Shown here: positions 33,197 to 42,522 of the stretch, one piece after another
How the letters are laid out: each line of letters begins with the position of its first letter
How positions within the stretch are numbered: the stretch's first letter is position 1
Translations under genes and position numbers: made by a program
DNA from: CAYXZO01 sp964469505
GTDB lineage: Bacteria > Fidelibacterota > UBA8477 > JABMPR01
NCBI GenBank assembly: GCA_964469505.1
Contig: CAYXZO010000011.1
Span: 1-51,952 of the forward strand
Length of the DNA: 51,952 nucleotides
Direction: 5' to 3'
Notes under the pieces: generated by a model
The model's database searches: none
What the model was told of the DNA's origin: nothing
The model's input: only the letters and a program-made list of their open reading frames with translations

Positions 33197-34534
33197 ATGA
33201 AACGCTGGGCCATGGAAAGGCTGGTGGCCTGGAAAGACCAGCCGAAAAGAAAGCCTTTAATCGTTAGAGGTGCGCGGCAAGTAGGTAAAACTTACTTATT
33301 GAAAAAGTTCGGTCGGCAGTATTTTGCCCGAACACATTATCTCAATTTTGAACAGGATGAGCGGCTACACAATATATTTAAAGGAAATCTGTCACCCCAA
33401 CGTCTCTTAACCGAGATACAGTTTTACCTAAATAAACCTATCCACCCGAAATCCGACTTGCTGATTTTCGATGAAATCCAGCACTGCCCGGAAGCATTAA
33501 CCACATTGAAGTATTTTCAGGAGGAAATGCCCGAACTGGCTATATGCGCTGCCGGCTCTCTCTTGGGAGTGGTTTTAGCTCCCACATCTTTCCCGGTGGG
33601 GAAGGTCACCTTTTTGGATCTATACCCTCTTAACTTTGAGGAATTTTTAGAAGGTCTCGGCCAGCAATCCCTAGTGAGATTGTTGCTTGATTGGGATTTG
33701 TCCTCACCCTTGCCACAGATGGCGCATGAAAACTTATGGCAGTTTTGGAAAAGATATCTGATAACAGGCGGTCTGCCAGAAGTGGTCAATATTTTTCGGG
33801 AGCGGCAAAAAAATGAATTCCTGGCTCACCGGGCCGTTAGGCAAATCCAGCAAGATTTAATAGCGGCTTATCTTATGGATATTGCCAAACACTCCGGAAA
33901 AATAGCTGCTTTAAACATCGAGCGACTGTGGCGGAATGTTCCTAACCAGCTGGCTAATACCCAGGACGGCTCGGCTCCAAAATTTCGCTTTAAAGGCATT
34001 CTGCCGGGGGTCAGGGGTTATGAACGCATAGCCACCCCGCTGGCCTGGCTTGAAAAGGCTCGTTTAGTATTGAGAACTTCAATCGTCCCCCGGGCCGAAT
34101 CCCCCTTGGCTGCCTTCACCAAAGAAAATCGCTTCAAACTTTACTTTTTCGATGTGGGTTTGTTAGGCAGTCTCAGCGGACTGGAACCCTATTCCATTTT
34201 GCAATACGATTATGGCACATATAAAGGCTACGTTGCGGAGAACTTTGTGGCCCAGGAACTAACCTCTGCCGGTGCGCCGGCTTTATTTTGCTGGCAGGGC
34301 CGTACTGCTGAAATTGAATTTCTACTGGAAACAACTCGGGGAATTGTTCCTCTGGAAGTGAAATCCGGCTGGGTGACAAAATCCAAGAGCCTAAAGGTCT
34401 ATGAGGAACGCTATAATCCCCCGCTGAGTGTAATTCTCAGCGCAGAAAATATGAAAGTAACGCCCTCCCGCTTGAAAGTACCGCTGTACGCCATAGCGGC
34501 ATTAGTTAGGAAACTGAAACAATCTTGTTCTTGA
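33197..34534 (+). CDS. AAA_14/DUF4143 ATPase
   Basis: A 445-aa protein starting at ATG 33197. An N-terminal AAA domain has Walker A GARQVGKTYLLKKFG (about residues 25-39) and Walker B LLIFDEIQHCPEA. The C-terminal DUF4143 part (from about 200) ends in a restriction-endonuclease-like strand region (EIEFLLETTRGIVPLEVKSG) typical of the family. These ATPases are common, patchy in distribution and often multi-copy; their function is unknown. It stands alone, with 227 bp of AT-rich DNA before and 344 bp of non-coding DNA after, and its codons look more A/T-rich than the neighbours, consistent with an acquired gene. Confidence 0.9.
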   Translation: MKRWAMERLVAWKDQPKRKPLIVRGARQVGKTYLLKKFGRQYFARTHYLNFEQDERLHNIFKGNLSPQRLLTEIQFYLNKPIHPKSDLLIFDEIQHCPEALTTLKYFQEEMPELAICAAGSLLGVVLAPTSFPVGKVTFLDLYPLNFEEFLEGLGQQSLVRLLLDWDLSSPLPQMAHENLWQFWKRYLITGGLPEVVNIFRERQKNEFLAHRAVRQIQQDLIAAYLMDIAKHSGKIAALNIERLWRNVPNQLANTQDGSAPKFRFKGILPGVRGYERIATPLAWLEKARLVLRTSIVPRAESPLAAFTKENRFKLYFFDVGLLGSLSGLEPYSILQYDYGTYKGYVAENFVAQELTSAGAPALFCWQGRTAEIEFLLETTRGIVPLEVKSGWVTKSKSLKVYEERYNPPLSVILSAENMKVTPSRLKVPLYAIAALVRKLKQSCS

Positions 34535-34878
34535 GGTGAATGACGATGACGTCAGCCACCTGGTGGTTATTGATTTATCTCTTTAGAGATTGAATTCCTG
34601 CTTCCTTCCTCTGTCCTCTGCCGTCGATCATCCGCAAACTTTTTTAGCCACAGATCACGCCACGGGTCACAGAGTCTGCTGTACGAAGAAGGGTGCTTAT
34701 CCTATCTCTCTTTTTTCGGTCTCCTTATTACCTCCCTCGGCAGTCTCCCATCGGTCGTCATCAGCTATCCTCTAGGTTCATCGAGCCTCTCATCCCTTCC
34801 CTCTTCCTTCGTTACTGTGCTCCAGTATGACTATAATTTCTTTTAATGGGCTTGCTGCAGTTGTAAACTACCAGCTTG
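34535..34878. other. Pyrimidine-rich non-coding stretch
   Basis: A 344-bp gap between the DUF4143 gene and uvrA. The plus strand is strongly C/T-biased, with loosely repeated TCCTCTG/TCTCC-like words (for instance CCTTCCTCTGTCCTCTGCC near 34603-34621). I see no credible gene; a short open frame at 34590-34775 has a low-complexity product with no family features. Confidence 0.55.
34647..34670. repeat. Tandem 12-bp imperfect repeat
   Basis: GCCACAGATCAC (34647-34658) is followed immediately by GCCACGGGTCAC (34659-34670), ten of twelve bases identical. It lies in the pyrimidine-rich gap. Confidence 0.5.
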
Positions 34879-37740
34879 ATGAGTAGTGAAAAGCTGATAA
34901 TCCACGGTGCCCGGGAACATAATCTCAAAAACATCCACTTAGAGCTCCCCCGCAATAAGCTCATCATCATCACCGGCCTTTCTGGTTCCGGCAAGACCAG
35001 TCTCGCTTTTGATACCCTGTACGCTGAAGGACAGAGGCGCTACGTGGAATCCCTTTCCGCTTATGCGCGGCAGTTTCTGGGCCTGATGGAAAAACCCGAT
35101 GTGGACTACATCGAAGGCCTATCCCCGGCCATTTCCATCCAACAAAAGACGGGGGGACGAAATCCCCGCTCCACAGTAGGCACCGTAACGGAAATTCACG
35201 ACTACTTGCGCCTGCTTTTCGCCCGGGTTGGCGAGCCCTTCTGTTACTCCTGCGGCCGGCCCATCACCCGGCAGACGGTACAGCAAATTGTGGACGCTAT
35301 TCTGAATCTGGAGCCGGAGGCGCGGATCCAGATTCTGGCGCCGGTAGTGCGGGGACGCAAAGGGGAGTACAAGGAAACGTTCAAAGAGATCCGGCGGGAA
35401 GGTTTTCTCAGGGTCCGCGTAGATCGCCATATCTTTGAATTGCAGCAAGTGCCCGCCCTGGATAAGAACAAAAAACATGACATAGAGATCGTGGTGGACC
35501 GCCTGGTGATTCGGCCGGAGATTAAAGAACGTCTCACCGCATCGGTGGAGCTGGCGCTGAAACACGGTCAGGGATTGGTAATAGTGGATGTGGTGGGGCG
35601 CGAAGAGCATCTGTTTTCCGAACGGTATGCCTGTCCCTACTGCGAAATCAGCTATCCCGAGCTGGAGCCGCGGCTTTTTTCCTTCAATTCACCTTACGGA
35701 GCCTGCCCCGATTGTGATGGGTTGGGAACCAAGACTGCCATTGACGAAAATCTGGTGGTACCGGACAAGCGCAAGTCCATCATGCAGGGAGCCATTGCGC
35801 CGTTGGGACCCCAACCGCGGGGAAGCTGGTATTCGGCCATTCTCCGTAGTCTGGCACGGCATTATGATTTTAGTTTCAGCACCCCCTGGTATTTGCTGCC
35901 GGCTCGGGCCCGCAAAGCCATATTGTACGGTACCGGCAACACTCGCATCCGAATGACTTACGAATCCAGTCGTTTTAAGGGGGAATATCAGGGAGGTTTT
36001 GAGGGGGTCATCCCCAACTTGGAACGGCGTTATCGCCAGACCACCAGCGCCGGCATTCGCAAATGGATCGAAGGGTACATGTCTTCAGTGCCTTGTAAAA
36101 CCTGTAACGGTACCCGACTTCGCATCGAGGCTCGCCACGTGCAGATCGCCGGTCGTTCCTTGCCGGATTTGAACAATTTTTCCATTAAAGAATTGTATCA
36201 TTTTTTCGAGACCCTGGCGCTTTCTCCCACCAAAGCGGAAATTGCGGGCCAAATTCTCAAAGAGATCCGGGCCCGATTGAGTTTTCTGAAGAACGTGGGC
36301 CTGGATTATTTGACCCTTTCCCGATCTGCCGCCACCCTTTCTGGGGGTGAAGCTCAGCGTATCCGTTTGGCCACCCAGATCGGCTCCCGCCTGGTGGGCG
36401 TGATGTACATTCTGGATGAGCCTTCCATCGGTCTGCACCAACGGGACAACACACGACTGATAAGCACGCTGAAAGAATTGCGAGATCTTGGCAACACGGT
36501 GCTGGTGGTGGAACACGACCAGGATACTATCGAAGCTGGAGACTACATTGTGGATTTGGGGCCTGGCGCCGGAGAAGCCGGGGGCTATGTAGTAGCTGAA
36601 GGCACTCCCTCCGAAATCGCTCGTAATCCTCGTTCCCTTACCGGTCAATACCTTAGTGGTCGTCGGTCGATTTCCGTTCCGCGACAACGTCGCGCTGGTC
36701 ATCAGCGCGAATTGACTCTGGTGGGAGCCAGAGGACATAACCTACGCCACCTTACAGTATCTTTTCCGCTGGGAAAACTCATTTGTGTCACAGGCGTTTC
36801 AGGGTCGGGTAAATCCAGTTTGGTTAATCAGACTTTATACCCGGCTTTGGTTCGCCAGCTATATAACACCCGATTGCCGGCCTTGCCTTATGAGAAGTTA
36901 GAAGGCGTGGCCTTCATTGATAAAGTGGTGAATATCGACCAATCTCCCATCGGGCGAACTCCCCGTTCCAATCCTGCCACTTACACCGGAGCCTTCACTT
37001 TCATCCGTGAGCTTTTCGCCAAGCTCCCCGAATCCCGTATGCGAGGATACCGTCCGGGACGCTTTTCTTTCAATGTGAAAGGCGGACGGTGTGAGGCCTG
37101 CGAAGGTGACGGCATAAAAAAGATTGAGATGCACTTTTTACCCGATGTGTTCGTTACCTGCGAAGTCTGCCATGGCAAACGTTACAACCGGGAAACCCTG
37201 GAGATCCGTTACAAGGGTTTGAACATTGCCGAAGTGCTGGATATGTCGGTAGATCAGGCCCTGAAGTTTTTCGAGCCCATCCCGGGATTACAGCGAAAAT
37301 TGCAGACTCTGCAGGATGTGGGACTAGGCTATTTAAAATTGGGACAACCAGCTACGACCCTCTCAGGGGGTGAGGCCCAAAGGGTGAAATTAGCCACAGA
37401 ACTCTCCAGGGTAGGGACCGGTCGCACAGTGTACCTACTGGATGAACCCACCGTCGGTCTCCATTTCGAAGATGTCAAAATGCTGCTCCAGGTGCTCAAT
37501 CGCTTGGTTGACAAAGGCAACACAGTTATTGTCATAGAACACAATTTGGATGTTATCAAGTCGGCGGATTACGTGATTGACTTAGGCCCGGAAGGTGGTG
37601 AGGAGGGAGGAAGAATTGTGGCTCAGGGCACGCCGGAAGACATAGCCCGAACGGAAGGGTCACATACCGGACGATATTTAAGACGGTTTTTAGAGGGTTT
37701 GGCCGTACCGGCTAAGCGTTTGGAAATCGGCTCAGGCTGA
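34879..37740 (+). CDS. uvrA: Excinuclease ABC subunit A
   Basis: A 953-aa damage-recognition ATPase of nucleotide excision repair. It has two ABC modules: Walker A GLSGSGKTSLAF and GVSGSGKSSLVN, with signature LSGGEAQR in both. Zinc modules are at CYSCGR, CPYC with CPDC, and CEACEGDG with CEVC. The length is normal. ATG 34879 is preferred to the TTG three bases upstream; the ribosome site is weak. It acts with UvrB and UvrC, which are not in the window. It precedes ruvB, so repair genes cluster here. Confidence 0.98.
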   Translation: MSSEKLIIHGAREHNLKNIHLELPRNKLIIITGLSGSGKTSLAFDTLYAEGQRRYVESLSAYARQFLGLMEKPDVDYIEGLSPAISIQQKTGGRNPRSTVGTVTEIHDYLRLLFARVGEPFCYSCGRPITRQTVQQIVDAILNLEPEARIQILAPVVRGRKGEYKETFKEIRREGFLRVRVDRHIFELQQVPALDKNKKHDIEIVVDRLVIRPEIKERLTASVELALKHGQGLVIVDVVGREEHLFSERYACPYCEISYPELEPRLFSFNSPYGACPDCDGLGTKTAIDENLVVPDKRKSIMQGAIAPLGPQPRGSWYSAILRSLARHYDFSFSTPWYLLPARARKAILYGTGNTRIRMTYESSRFKGEYQGGFEGVIPNLERRYRQTTSAGIRKWIEGYMSSVPCKTCNGTRLRIEARHVQIAGRSLPDLNNFSIKELYHFFETLALSPTKAEIAGQILKEIRARLSFLKNVGLDYLTLSRSAATLSGGEAQRIRLATQIGSRLVGVMYILDEPSIGLHQRDNTRLISTLKELRDLGNTVLVVEHDQDTIEAGDYIVDLGPGAGEAGGYVVAEGTPSEIARNPRSLTGQYLSGRRSISVPRQRRAGHQRELTLVGARGHNLRHLTVSFPLGKLICVTGVSGSGKSSLVNQTLYPALVRQLYNTRLPALPYEKLEGVAFIDKVVNIDQSPIGRTPRSNPATYTGAFTFIRELFAKLPESRMRGYRPGRFSFNVKGGRCEACEGDGIKKIEMHFLPDVFVTCEVCHGKRYNRETLEIRYKGLNIAEVLDMSVDQALKFFEPIPGLQRKLQTLQDVGLGYLKLGQPATTLSGGEAQRVKLATELSRVGTGRTVYLLDEPTVGLHFEDVKMLLQVLNRLVDKGNTVIVIEHNLDVIKSADYVIDLGPEGGEEGGRIVAQGTPEDIARTEGSHTGRYLRRFLEGLAVPAKRLEIGSG

Positions 37741-37816
37741 ACCTATATTTGTCGGCGTTGTTTGACGCGGGGGTAAGGGCCGACGGTGAGGAGAGAGGCA
37801 CTTAAATAAATACTGA

Positions 37817-38839
37817 ATGTCTGAATTAACTAAACCCCAGCTACTAGCGGAAGATCAAGACGTTGACCAAGCCCTAAGGCCCCAGAGTCTGGCCAGCTTC
37901 ATCGGACAATCCAAAACGGTTGAACAGCTTCAGGTATTTATTGAGGCGGCCCGCAGGCGGGGCGAAGCGTTGGATCACGTCCTTCTATTCGGCCCACCGG
38001 GTCTGGGCAAAACCACTTTGGCATCCATAATTGCCCGGGAATTAGGGGTAAATTTAAAGGCTTCATCGGGACCAGTCCTGGAAAAGCCGGGCGATTTGGC
38101 TGGTATTCTTACCAACTTGAAACAACGGGATGTGCTCTTTGTAGACGAGATCCACCGCCTGAATCATGTGGTGGAAGAATACCTTTACTCTGCAATGGAA
38201 GACTATAGGATTGACATCCTCATCGATCGTGGTCCCAGCGCCCGGAGCGTTCAGATTCATTTGGAACCTTTCACTCTGGTTGGTGCCACTACCCGAGCCG
38301 GTTTACTTACTCCTCCAATGCGGGCCCGTTTTGGAGTAGTTCTGCGGCTGGACTATTATTCGCCTTCCGACTTGGAAACCATTGTAGCCCGTTCGGCTCG
38401 GATTCTCAAAGTGCCCATCAAGGAAGAAGGCGTAAAAGAAATCGCCCGCCGTTCCCGGGGGACTCCGCGAATTGCCAACCGCCTGTTGCGACGGGTGCGG
38501 GATTATGCCCAGGTTAAAGGTGACGGGGTCATAACTGGAGAAATCGCCCGGGAGGCTTTGAGCATGTTGAAAGTGGATCCATATGGGCTGGATGAGATGG
38601 ATGTGCGTATCCTTAAGACTCTAATCCAGAAATTCAGTGGCGGACCGGTAGGGCTCAATTCCCTATCGGTGGCAGTGGGGGAAGAGGCTAATACATTGGA
38701 GGAAGTCTATGAACCATTTCTCATCATGGAGGGTTTTCTCATGCGGACCCCCCGAGGTCGACAGGCCACCCGATTGGCATACGAACATTTAGGGTTTGCC
38801 CTAACGGATACGGTTCCGCAACAGAAAACCTTATTCTAA
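37817..38839 (+). CDS. ruvB: Holliday junction branch-migration helicase RuvB
   Basis: A 340-aa AAA+ motor that, with RuvA, drives Holliday junction migration in recombinational repair. Walker A is GPPGLGKTTLASIIA and Walker B FVDEIHRL; the sensor region GATTRAGLLTPPMRARFG and the C-terminal winged helix (GRQATRLAYEHLG) are intact. It is first in a tight plus-strand group with queA, ispF, dedA and gltX. ruvA and ruvC are not nearby. Confidence 0.98.
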   Translation: MSELTKPQLLAEDQDVDQALRPQSLASFIGQSKTVEQLQVFIEAARRRGEALDHVLLFGPPGLGKTTLASIIARELGVNLKASSGPVLEKPGDLAGILTNLKQRDVLFVDEIHRLNHVVEEYLYSAMEDYRIDILIDRGPSARSVQIHLEPFTLVGATTRAGLLTPPMRARFGVVLRLDYYSPSDLETIVARSARILKVPIKEEGVKEIARRSRGTPRIANRLLRRVRDYAQVKGDGVITGEIAREALSMLKVDPYGLDEMDVRILKTLIQKFSGGPVGLNSLSVAVGEEANTLEEVYEPFLIMEGFLMRTPRGRQATRLAYEHLGFALTDTVPQQKTLF

Positions 38840-38854
38840 AAGAAGAGATGAGCT

Positions 38855-39910
38855 ATGCTGTTTGACACCGTTCAACAAGTGTCCCTTTCCGATTTCGACT
38901 ACCATTTGCCACCGGAGCAAATTGCTCAGTACCCGGCCCCGACTCGGGACGGATCCAGGCTTATGGTGGTAGATCGTCGCACCGGCGAGTTCAAACATGA
39001 TCGCTTTAAGAATTTCATCGATTACTTGCGTCCCGATGACGTGCTTGTTTTCAATAATACTCGCGTTTTCCCTTCCCGCTTATTTGCTAAAAAAGACAAG
39101 ACCGATACGGAAATTGAACTTTTCCTGTTGCGGGAATTAGGTCACAAGCTTTGGGAAGCACTGGTTAAACCAGCCCGCAAGGTACGGGTAGGCAATAAAT
39201 TGGTCATCGGTGGCGAATTGGTCTGTGACGTGGTGGATAATACCGTTTCCGGCGGCCGGGTAGTGCGCTTCAACATCGACGGCGAGGAAATATACCAAGC
39301 CCTGGATCGTCTGGGCACATGGCCCTTACCGCCTTACATCAAACGACCGGCGGAACCTTTGGATCGGGAACGTTACCAGACAGTTTATGCTCAACACCGA
39401 GGTGCCGTAGCAGCTCCCACAGCCGGTTTACATTTCACCGAAGAGATTCTAAACGCCATCAAAGAAAAAGGTGTGGAAATCCACTACATCCTGCTGCACG
39501 TGGGCCTGGGCACCTTCCGGCCAGTCCAGGTGGAAGACATTACCAAGCACCACATGGACTCGGAGTATTATGAAGTGTCGCCCGAAGTAGCTAGGGCCCT
39601 AAATGAAGCCAAACAGGCTGGCCGGCGCATCATCGCTGTCGGCACTACCGTGGTGCGCGCCTTGGAATCAGCGGTACAGCGTCCCCGGGGGCTCATAGCC
39701 AGCAGCGGTTGGACCGACAAGTTCATTTATCCCCCTTACGATTTTAAAATGGTGGATGCCTTGTTGACCAATTTCCACCAACCGAAATCCACCTTGTTGA
39801 TGCTGGTATCGGCCTTTGCGGGAACAGAAAATATTCTACGGGCATACAACGCCGCCGTGAAAGAAGGCTACCGTTTCTTCAGTTACGGCGACGCCATGTT
39901 TCTCCAATAA
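38855..39910 (+). CDS. queA: S-adenosylmethionine:tRNA ribosyltransferase-isomerase
   Basis: A 351-aa enzyme that makes epoxyqueuosine at the wobble base of tRNAs with GUN anticodons, using the ribosyl part of SAM. Characteristic stretches are FDYHLPPEQIAQYP, VFNNTRVFPSRL, the substrate-binding GAVAAPTAGLHFT and LTNFHQPKSTLLMLVSAF. The ATG follows AAGAGATG. The ruvB-queA linkage is common in bacteria. It starts 15 bp after ruvB. Confidence 0.97.
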   Translation: MLFDTVQQVSLSDFDYHLPPEQIAQYPAPTRDGSRLMVVDRRTGEFKHDRFKNFIDYLRPDDVLVFNNTRVFPSRLFAKKDKTDTEIELFLLRELGHKLWEALVKPARKVRVGNKLVIGGELVCDVVDNTVSGGRVVRFNIDGEEIYQALDRLGTWPLPPYIKRPAEPLDRERYQTVYAQHRGAVAAPTAGLHFTEEILNAIKEKGVEIHYILLHVGLGTFRPVQVEDITKHHMDSEYYEVSPEVARALNEAKQAGRRIIAVGTTVVRALESAVQRPRGLIASSGWTDKFIYPPYDFKMVDALLTNFHQPKSTLLMLVSAFAGTENILRAYNAAVKEGYRFFSYGDAMFLQ

Positions 39911-39925
39911 CAACTGGGATTACCA

Positions 39926-40405
39926 GTGTTGCGAATTGGTCAAGGGTACGACCTTCACCCCCTGGTGAAGGGCCGGCCCTTTGTTTTGGGGGGCATCACC
40001 ATCCCGGCTGAGTTCGGCCCCGCCGGTCACTCCGATGGTGATGCCTTATGCCACGCCCTAATTGACGCCCTTTTTGGGGCGTTGGCGGCGGGCGATATCG
40101 GTACCCATTTCCCCGATACCGACCCCCAATGGAAAGGGGCCGATTCCCGCAAATTGCTGGAAATGGCCTACCGAGAGGTGACAACCAAGGGCTACGAATT
40201 AGTCAATCTGGATGCCACTATTCTGTTGGAGCGTCCCAAGTTACGGCCGCACATACCCGCCATGCGGGAAACATTGGCCCAAATCTTCCACTGCCGTATC
40301 GACCAGGTCTCCATCAAAGCCAAGACCAACGAAAAACTGGACGCCGTGGGGCGGGGAGCGGCAGTGGCTGCAACCGTGGTTTGTTTACTACAACGTAAAG
40401 CTTGA
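39926..40405 (+). CDS. ispF: 2-C-methyl-D-erythritol 2,4-cyclodiphosphate synthase
   Basis: A 159-aa MEP-pathway enzyme for isoprenoids. The zinc site is formed by Asp and His in GYDLHPL and His in HSDGDALCHALIDAL; NEKLDAVGRG supplies the CMP-side residues. It starts at GTG 39926. ispE, another MEP-pathway gene, lies about 2.1 kb downstream, separated by dedA and gltX. Confidence 0.97.
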   Translation: MLRIGQGYDLHPLVKGRPFVLGGITIPAEFGPAGHSDGDALCHALIDALFGALAAGDIGTHFPDTDPQWKGADSRKLLEMAYREVTTKGYELVNLDATILLERPKLRPHIPAMRETLAQIFHCRIDQVSIKAKTNEKLDAVGRGAAVAATVVCLLQRKA

Positions 40406-40408
40406 TCA

Positions 40409-41035
40409 GTGAGTGATTATTTCAGCCTACTAGATCAGGCCTCGCCCTGGTTGGTGTTTAGCGGCATTTTTCTGGCCAGTTACATCGAAAATATTTTCCC
40501 CCCTATTCCGGGGGACACCATGTTGGTGTTCGGGGCCTATCTGGTGGGACGGGGCAATTTGTCCTATTCGGGGGCTCTGGCGACCACGCTGGCGGGAAGC
40601 GTGTTGGGGTTTATGACTATTTATTGGGTGGGACGCTACGCTCGGAATTCCCTGATTGTGGATAAAATTCAGCGTTCCTTCACTCCTCGTCGCCGCCGAG
40701 CCCTGGAGCAACTATTTCGGCGCTGGGGCTTATGGGTGGTGGCCGCTAATCGCTTTCTCTCAGGTTTGCGTTCCATCGTGGCCTTGTTGGCCGGATTCAA
40801 CGAACTACCGGCCTGGCCGACTTTCTCGCTGGCATTTATCTCCAGCCTTGTGTGGAACGGTGCTTTGCTGTGGGTGGGTAATCGTCTGGGCAAGAACTGG
40901 CAGCAGGTGGAGCAATATTTAAGAGAATACAATACTGTAGTGATCCTAATTATCTTTGCCCTGGTACTGGTTTGGTTGGGTCGTAGATGGCATAACCGCA
41001 GAATCAACCGAGAGGATCTGCCCCATGAAAGTTAG
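40409..41035 (+). CDS. DedA-family membrane protein
   Basis: A 208-aa integral membrane protein with four to five hydrophobic segments. The DedA signature is visible: YIENIFPPIPGDTML (the E-F-PP-PGE motif) and FLSGLRSIVALLAG (the G-x-R helix-turn). The family includes undecaprenyl phosphate/lipid flippases (UptA, DedA), so lipid translocation is the likely role. It starts with GTG at 40409, 3 bp after ispF, and overlaps gltX by 11 bp. Confidence 0.88.
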   Translation: MSDYFSLLDQASPWLVFSGIFLASYIENIFPPIPGDTMLVFGAYLVGRGNLSYSGALATTLAGSVLGFMTIYWVGRYARNSLIVDKIQRSFTPRRRRALEQLFRRWGLWVVAANRFLSGLRSIVALLAGFNELPAWPTFSLAFISSLVWNGALLWVGNRLGKNWQQVEQYLREYNTVVILIIFALVLVWLGRRWHNRRINREDLPHES

Positions 41036-42455
41036 ATTTGCTCCTAGTCCCACCGGTCGCTTGCACGTAGGCGGGTTGCGGACGGCCCTTTTCAATTTCT
41101 TATATGCTCGCAATCGGGGTGGGGAGTTTCTATTGCGCATCGAAGATACCGATCAGTCTCGGTACGTTCCGGGAGCGGTAGAGGACATCCTGGATTCTTT
41201 GCGCTGGGCCGGGCTGGAGTACGATGAGGGGCCAGATAAGGAAAAAGGAAACGGACCCTATTTCCAGTCGCAGCGGTTATCCCTTTACCGCGAAGTGGTG
41301 GATCAATTACTGGAGCGGGGCGCAGCCTACCGTTGTTTCTGCTCTCCGGAGCGTCTGGCGGAATTACGGAAGAGTCAAGAAGCAGCGGGACAACAAACCC
41401 GTTACGACCGCACCTGCCGCTGGCTTACCAGTGAGGAATCCGAGCGTCGGGCAGCCAATGAACCCTATGTGATTCGCCTTAAAATCCCGGATGAGCCCAA
41501 GATTCTGGAATTCGATGACTTGATCCGCGGACGGGTACGATATCCTCTGAACCAGCAAGATGACCAGATCCTATTGAAAAGTGACGGATTCCCCACTTAC
41601 CACCTGGCCAATGTGGTTGATGATCATTACATGGGAGTGGACACCGTTATTCGGGGGGAAGAATGGCTTCCCAGCACCCCCAAGCATATCTTGCTTTACC
41701 AATACCTGGATTGGCCCATCCCGCGCTTTGCCCATCTACCGTTGCTCCTGAATCCGGACCGTAGCAAGCTATCCAAGCGCCACGGCGATGTGGCCGTGGA
41801 TGACTACCGCAAGGGTGGCTATTTGCCGGAAGCGCTGGTCAATTTCGTGGCCCTCCTCGGGTGGAATCCTGGGGATGATCGGGAATTCTTCACGCTGGAG
41901 GAATTGATACAAAATTTTAGCCTGGAGCGGGTCAACAAAGCTGGCGCCGTTTTTGATCTGGACAAACTGCGCTGGATGAATGGCAAGTATATCCGTGAAC
42001 TTTCAGAGGAAGAATATCTACGCCGAGCGCGGGCTTTTTTAGGTGAGGGAGGAAACAAGTACTCCGATGCAGCCTTGCTGGCCTTGCGGAAGGAAATCAG
42101 CACCTGGGCGGATTTACGTGACCAATTGCACCTTTTTGATCCCGGTACAGTAGAAATCCAGGACGAAACTTTGGTGGAGTGGATGACCCAGGACAGCTCG
42201 CGGCAGGTGCTGGAACGGCTGGTGGAACTGGTCAAACAAAGTTCCGGCTCTCCGCCGGCTGAGCAATATTTCCAATGGCTGAAGCAGATTCAGAAAGAAA
42301 CTGGGATTCGGGGTAAAGCCCTGTTCTTCCCGGTGCGTTTGGCGCTGACGGGGCAACCCCACGGGGCCGAATTGCCGCTAGTGGCTGCCGGTTTGGGACC
42401 ACAACTGGTGCTTGAGCGTCTTACCTCCGCGCTGGCGAAGTATCATCCTCGGTAA
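41025..42455 (+). CDS. gltX: Glutamyl-tRNA synthetase
   Basis: A 476-aa class I synthetase charging tRNA-Glu. HIGH is in FAPSPTGRLHVGGLRTALF, KMSKS is KLSKRHGD, and a cysteine group (CFC with YDRTC) binds zinc in the acceptor region. The C-terminal anticodon domain is complete. ATG 41025 follows AGAGGA and gives the standard MKVRFAPSPTG start; an upstream in-frame start exists but only adds residues from the dedA overlap. Organisms with only GltX often mischarge tRNA-Gln and need GatCAB; no glnS or gat genes are seen here. Confidence 0.97.
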   Translation: MKVRFAPSPTGRLHVGGLRTALFNFLYARNRGGEFLLRIEDTDQSRYVPGAVEDILDSLRWAGLEYDEGPDKEKGNGPYFQSQRLSLYREVVDQLLERGAAYRCFCSPERLAELRKSQEAAGQQTRYDRTCRWLTSEESERRAANEPYVIRLKIPDEPKILEFDDLIRGRVRYPLNQQDDQILLKSDGFPTYHLANVVDDHYMGVDTVIRGEEWLPSTPKHILLYQYLDWPIPRFAHLPLLLNPDRSKLSKRHGDVAVDDYRKGGYLPEALVNFVALLGWNPGDDREFFTLEELIQNFSLERVNKAGAVFDLDKLRWMNGKYIRELSEEEYLRRARAFLGEGGNKYSDAALLALRKEISTWADLRDQLHLFDPGTVEIQDETLVEWMTQDSSRQVLERLVELVKQSSGSPPAEQYFQWLKQIQKETGIRGKALFFPVRLALTGQPHGAELPLVAAGLGPQLVLERLTSALAKYHPR

Positions 42456-42522
42456 TCTCCTGGAAAAGTCGGCAATCAGTTCGGCATACAATCTTAAAGT
42501 GCTGGAATAACCGAGGCCTTCC

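Noticed and set aside
34590..34775. A short plus-strand open frame in the pyrimidine-rich gap
   Set aside because: Ser/Leu/Pro-rich from C/T-biased DNA, with no ribosome site or conserved pattern.
36085..36738. A 217-codon minus-strand open frame opposite uvrA
   Set aside because: It is the antisense of a well-supported uvrA and has no recognisable domain.
37741..37816. GTCGGC and GCCGAC inverted pair after uvrA as a terminator
   Set aside because: The loop is long and no T-run follows, so I do not call it.
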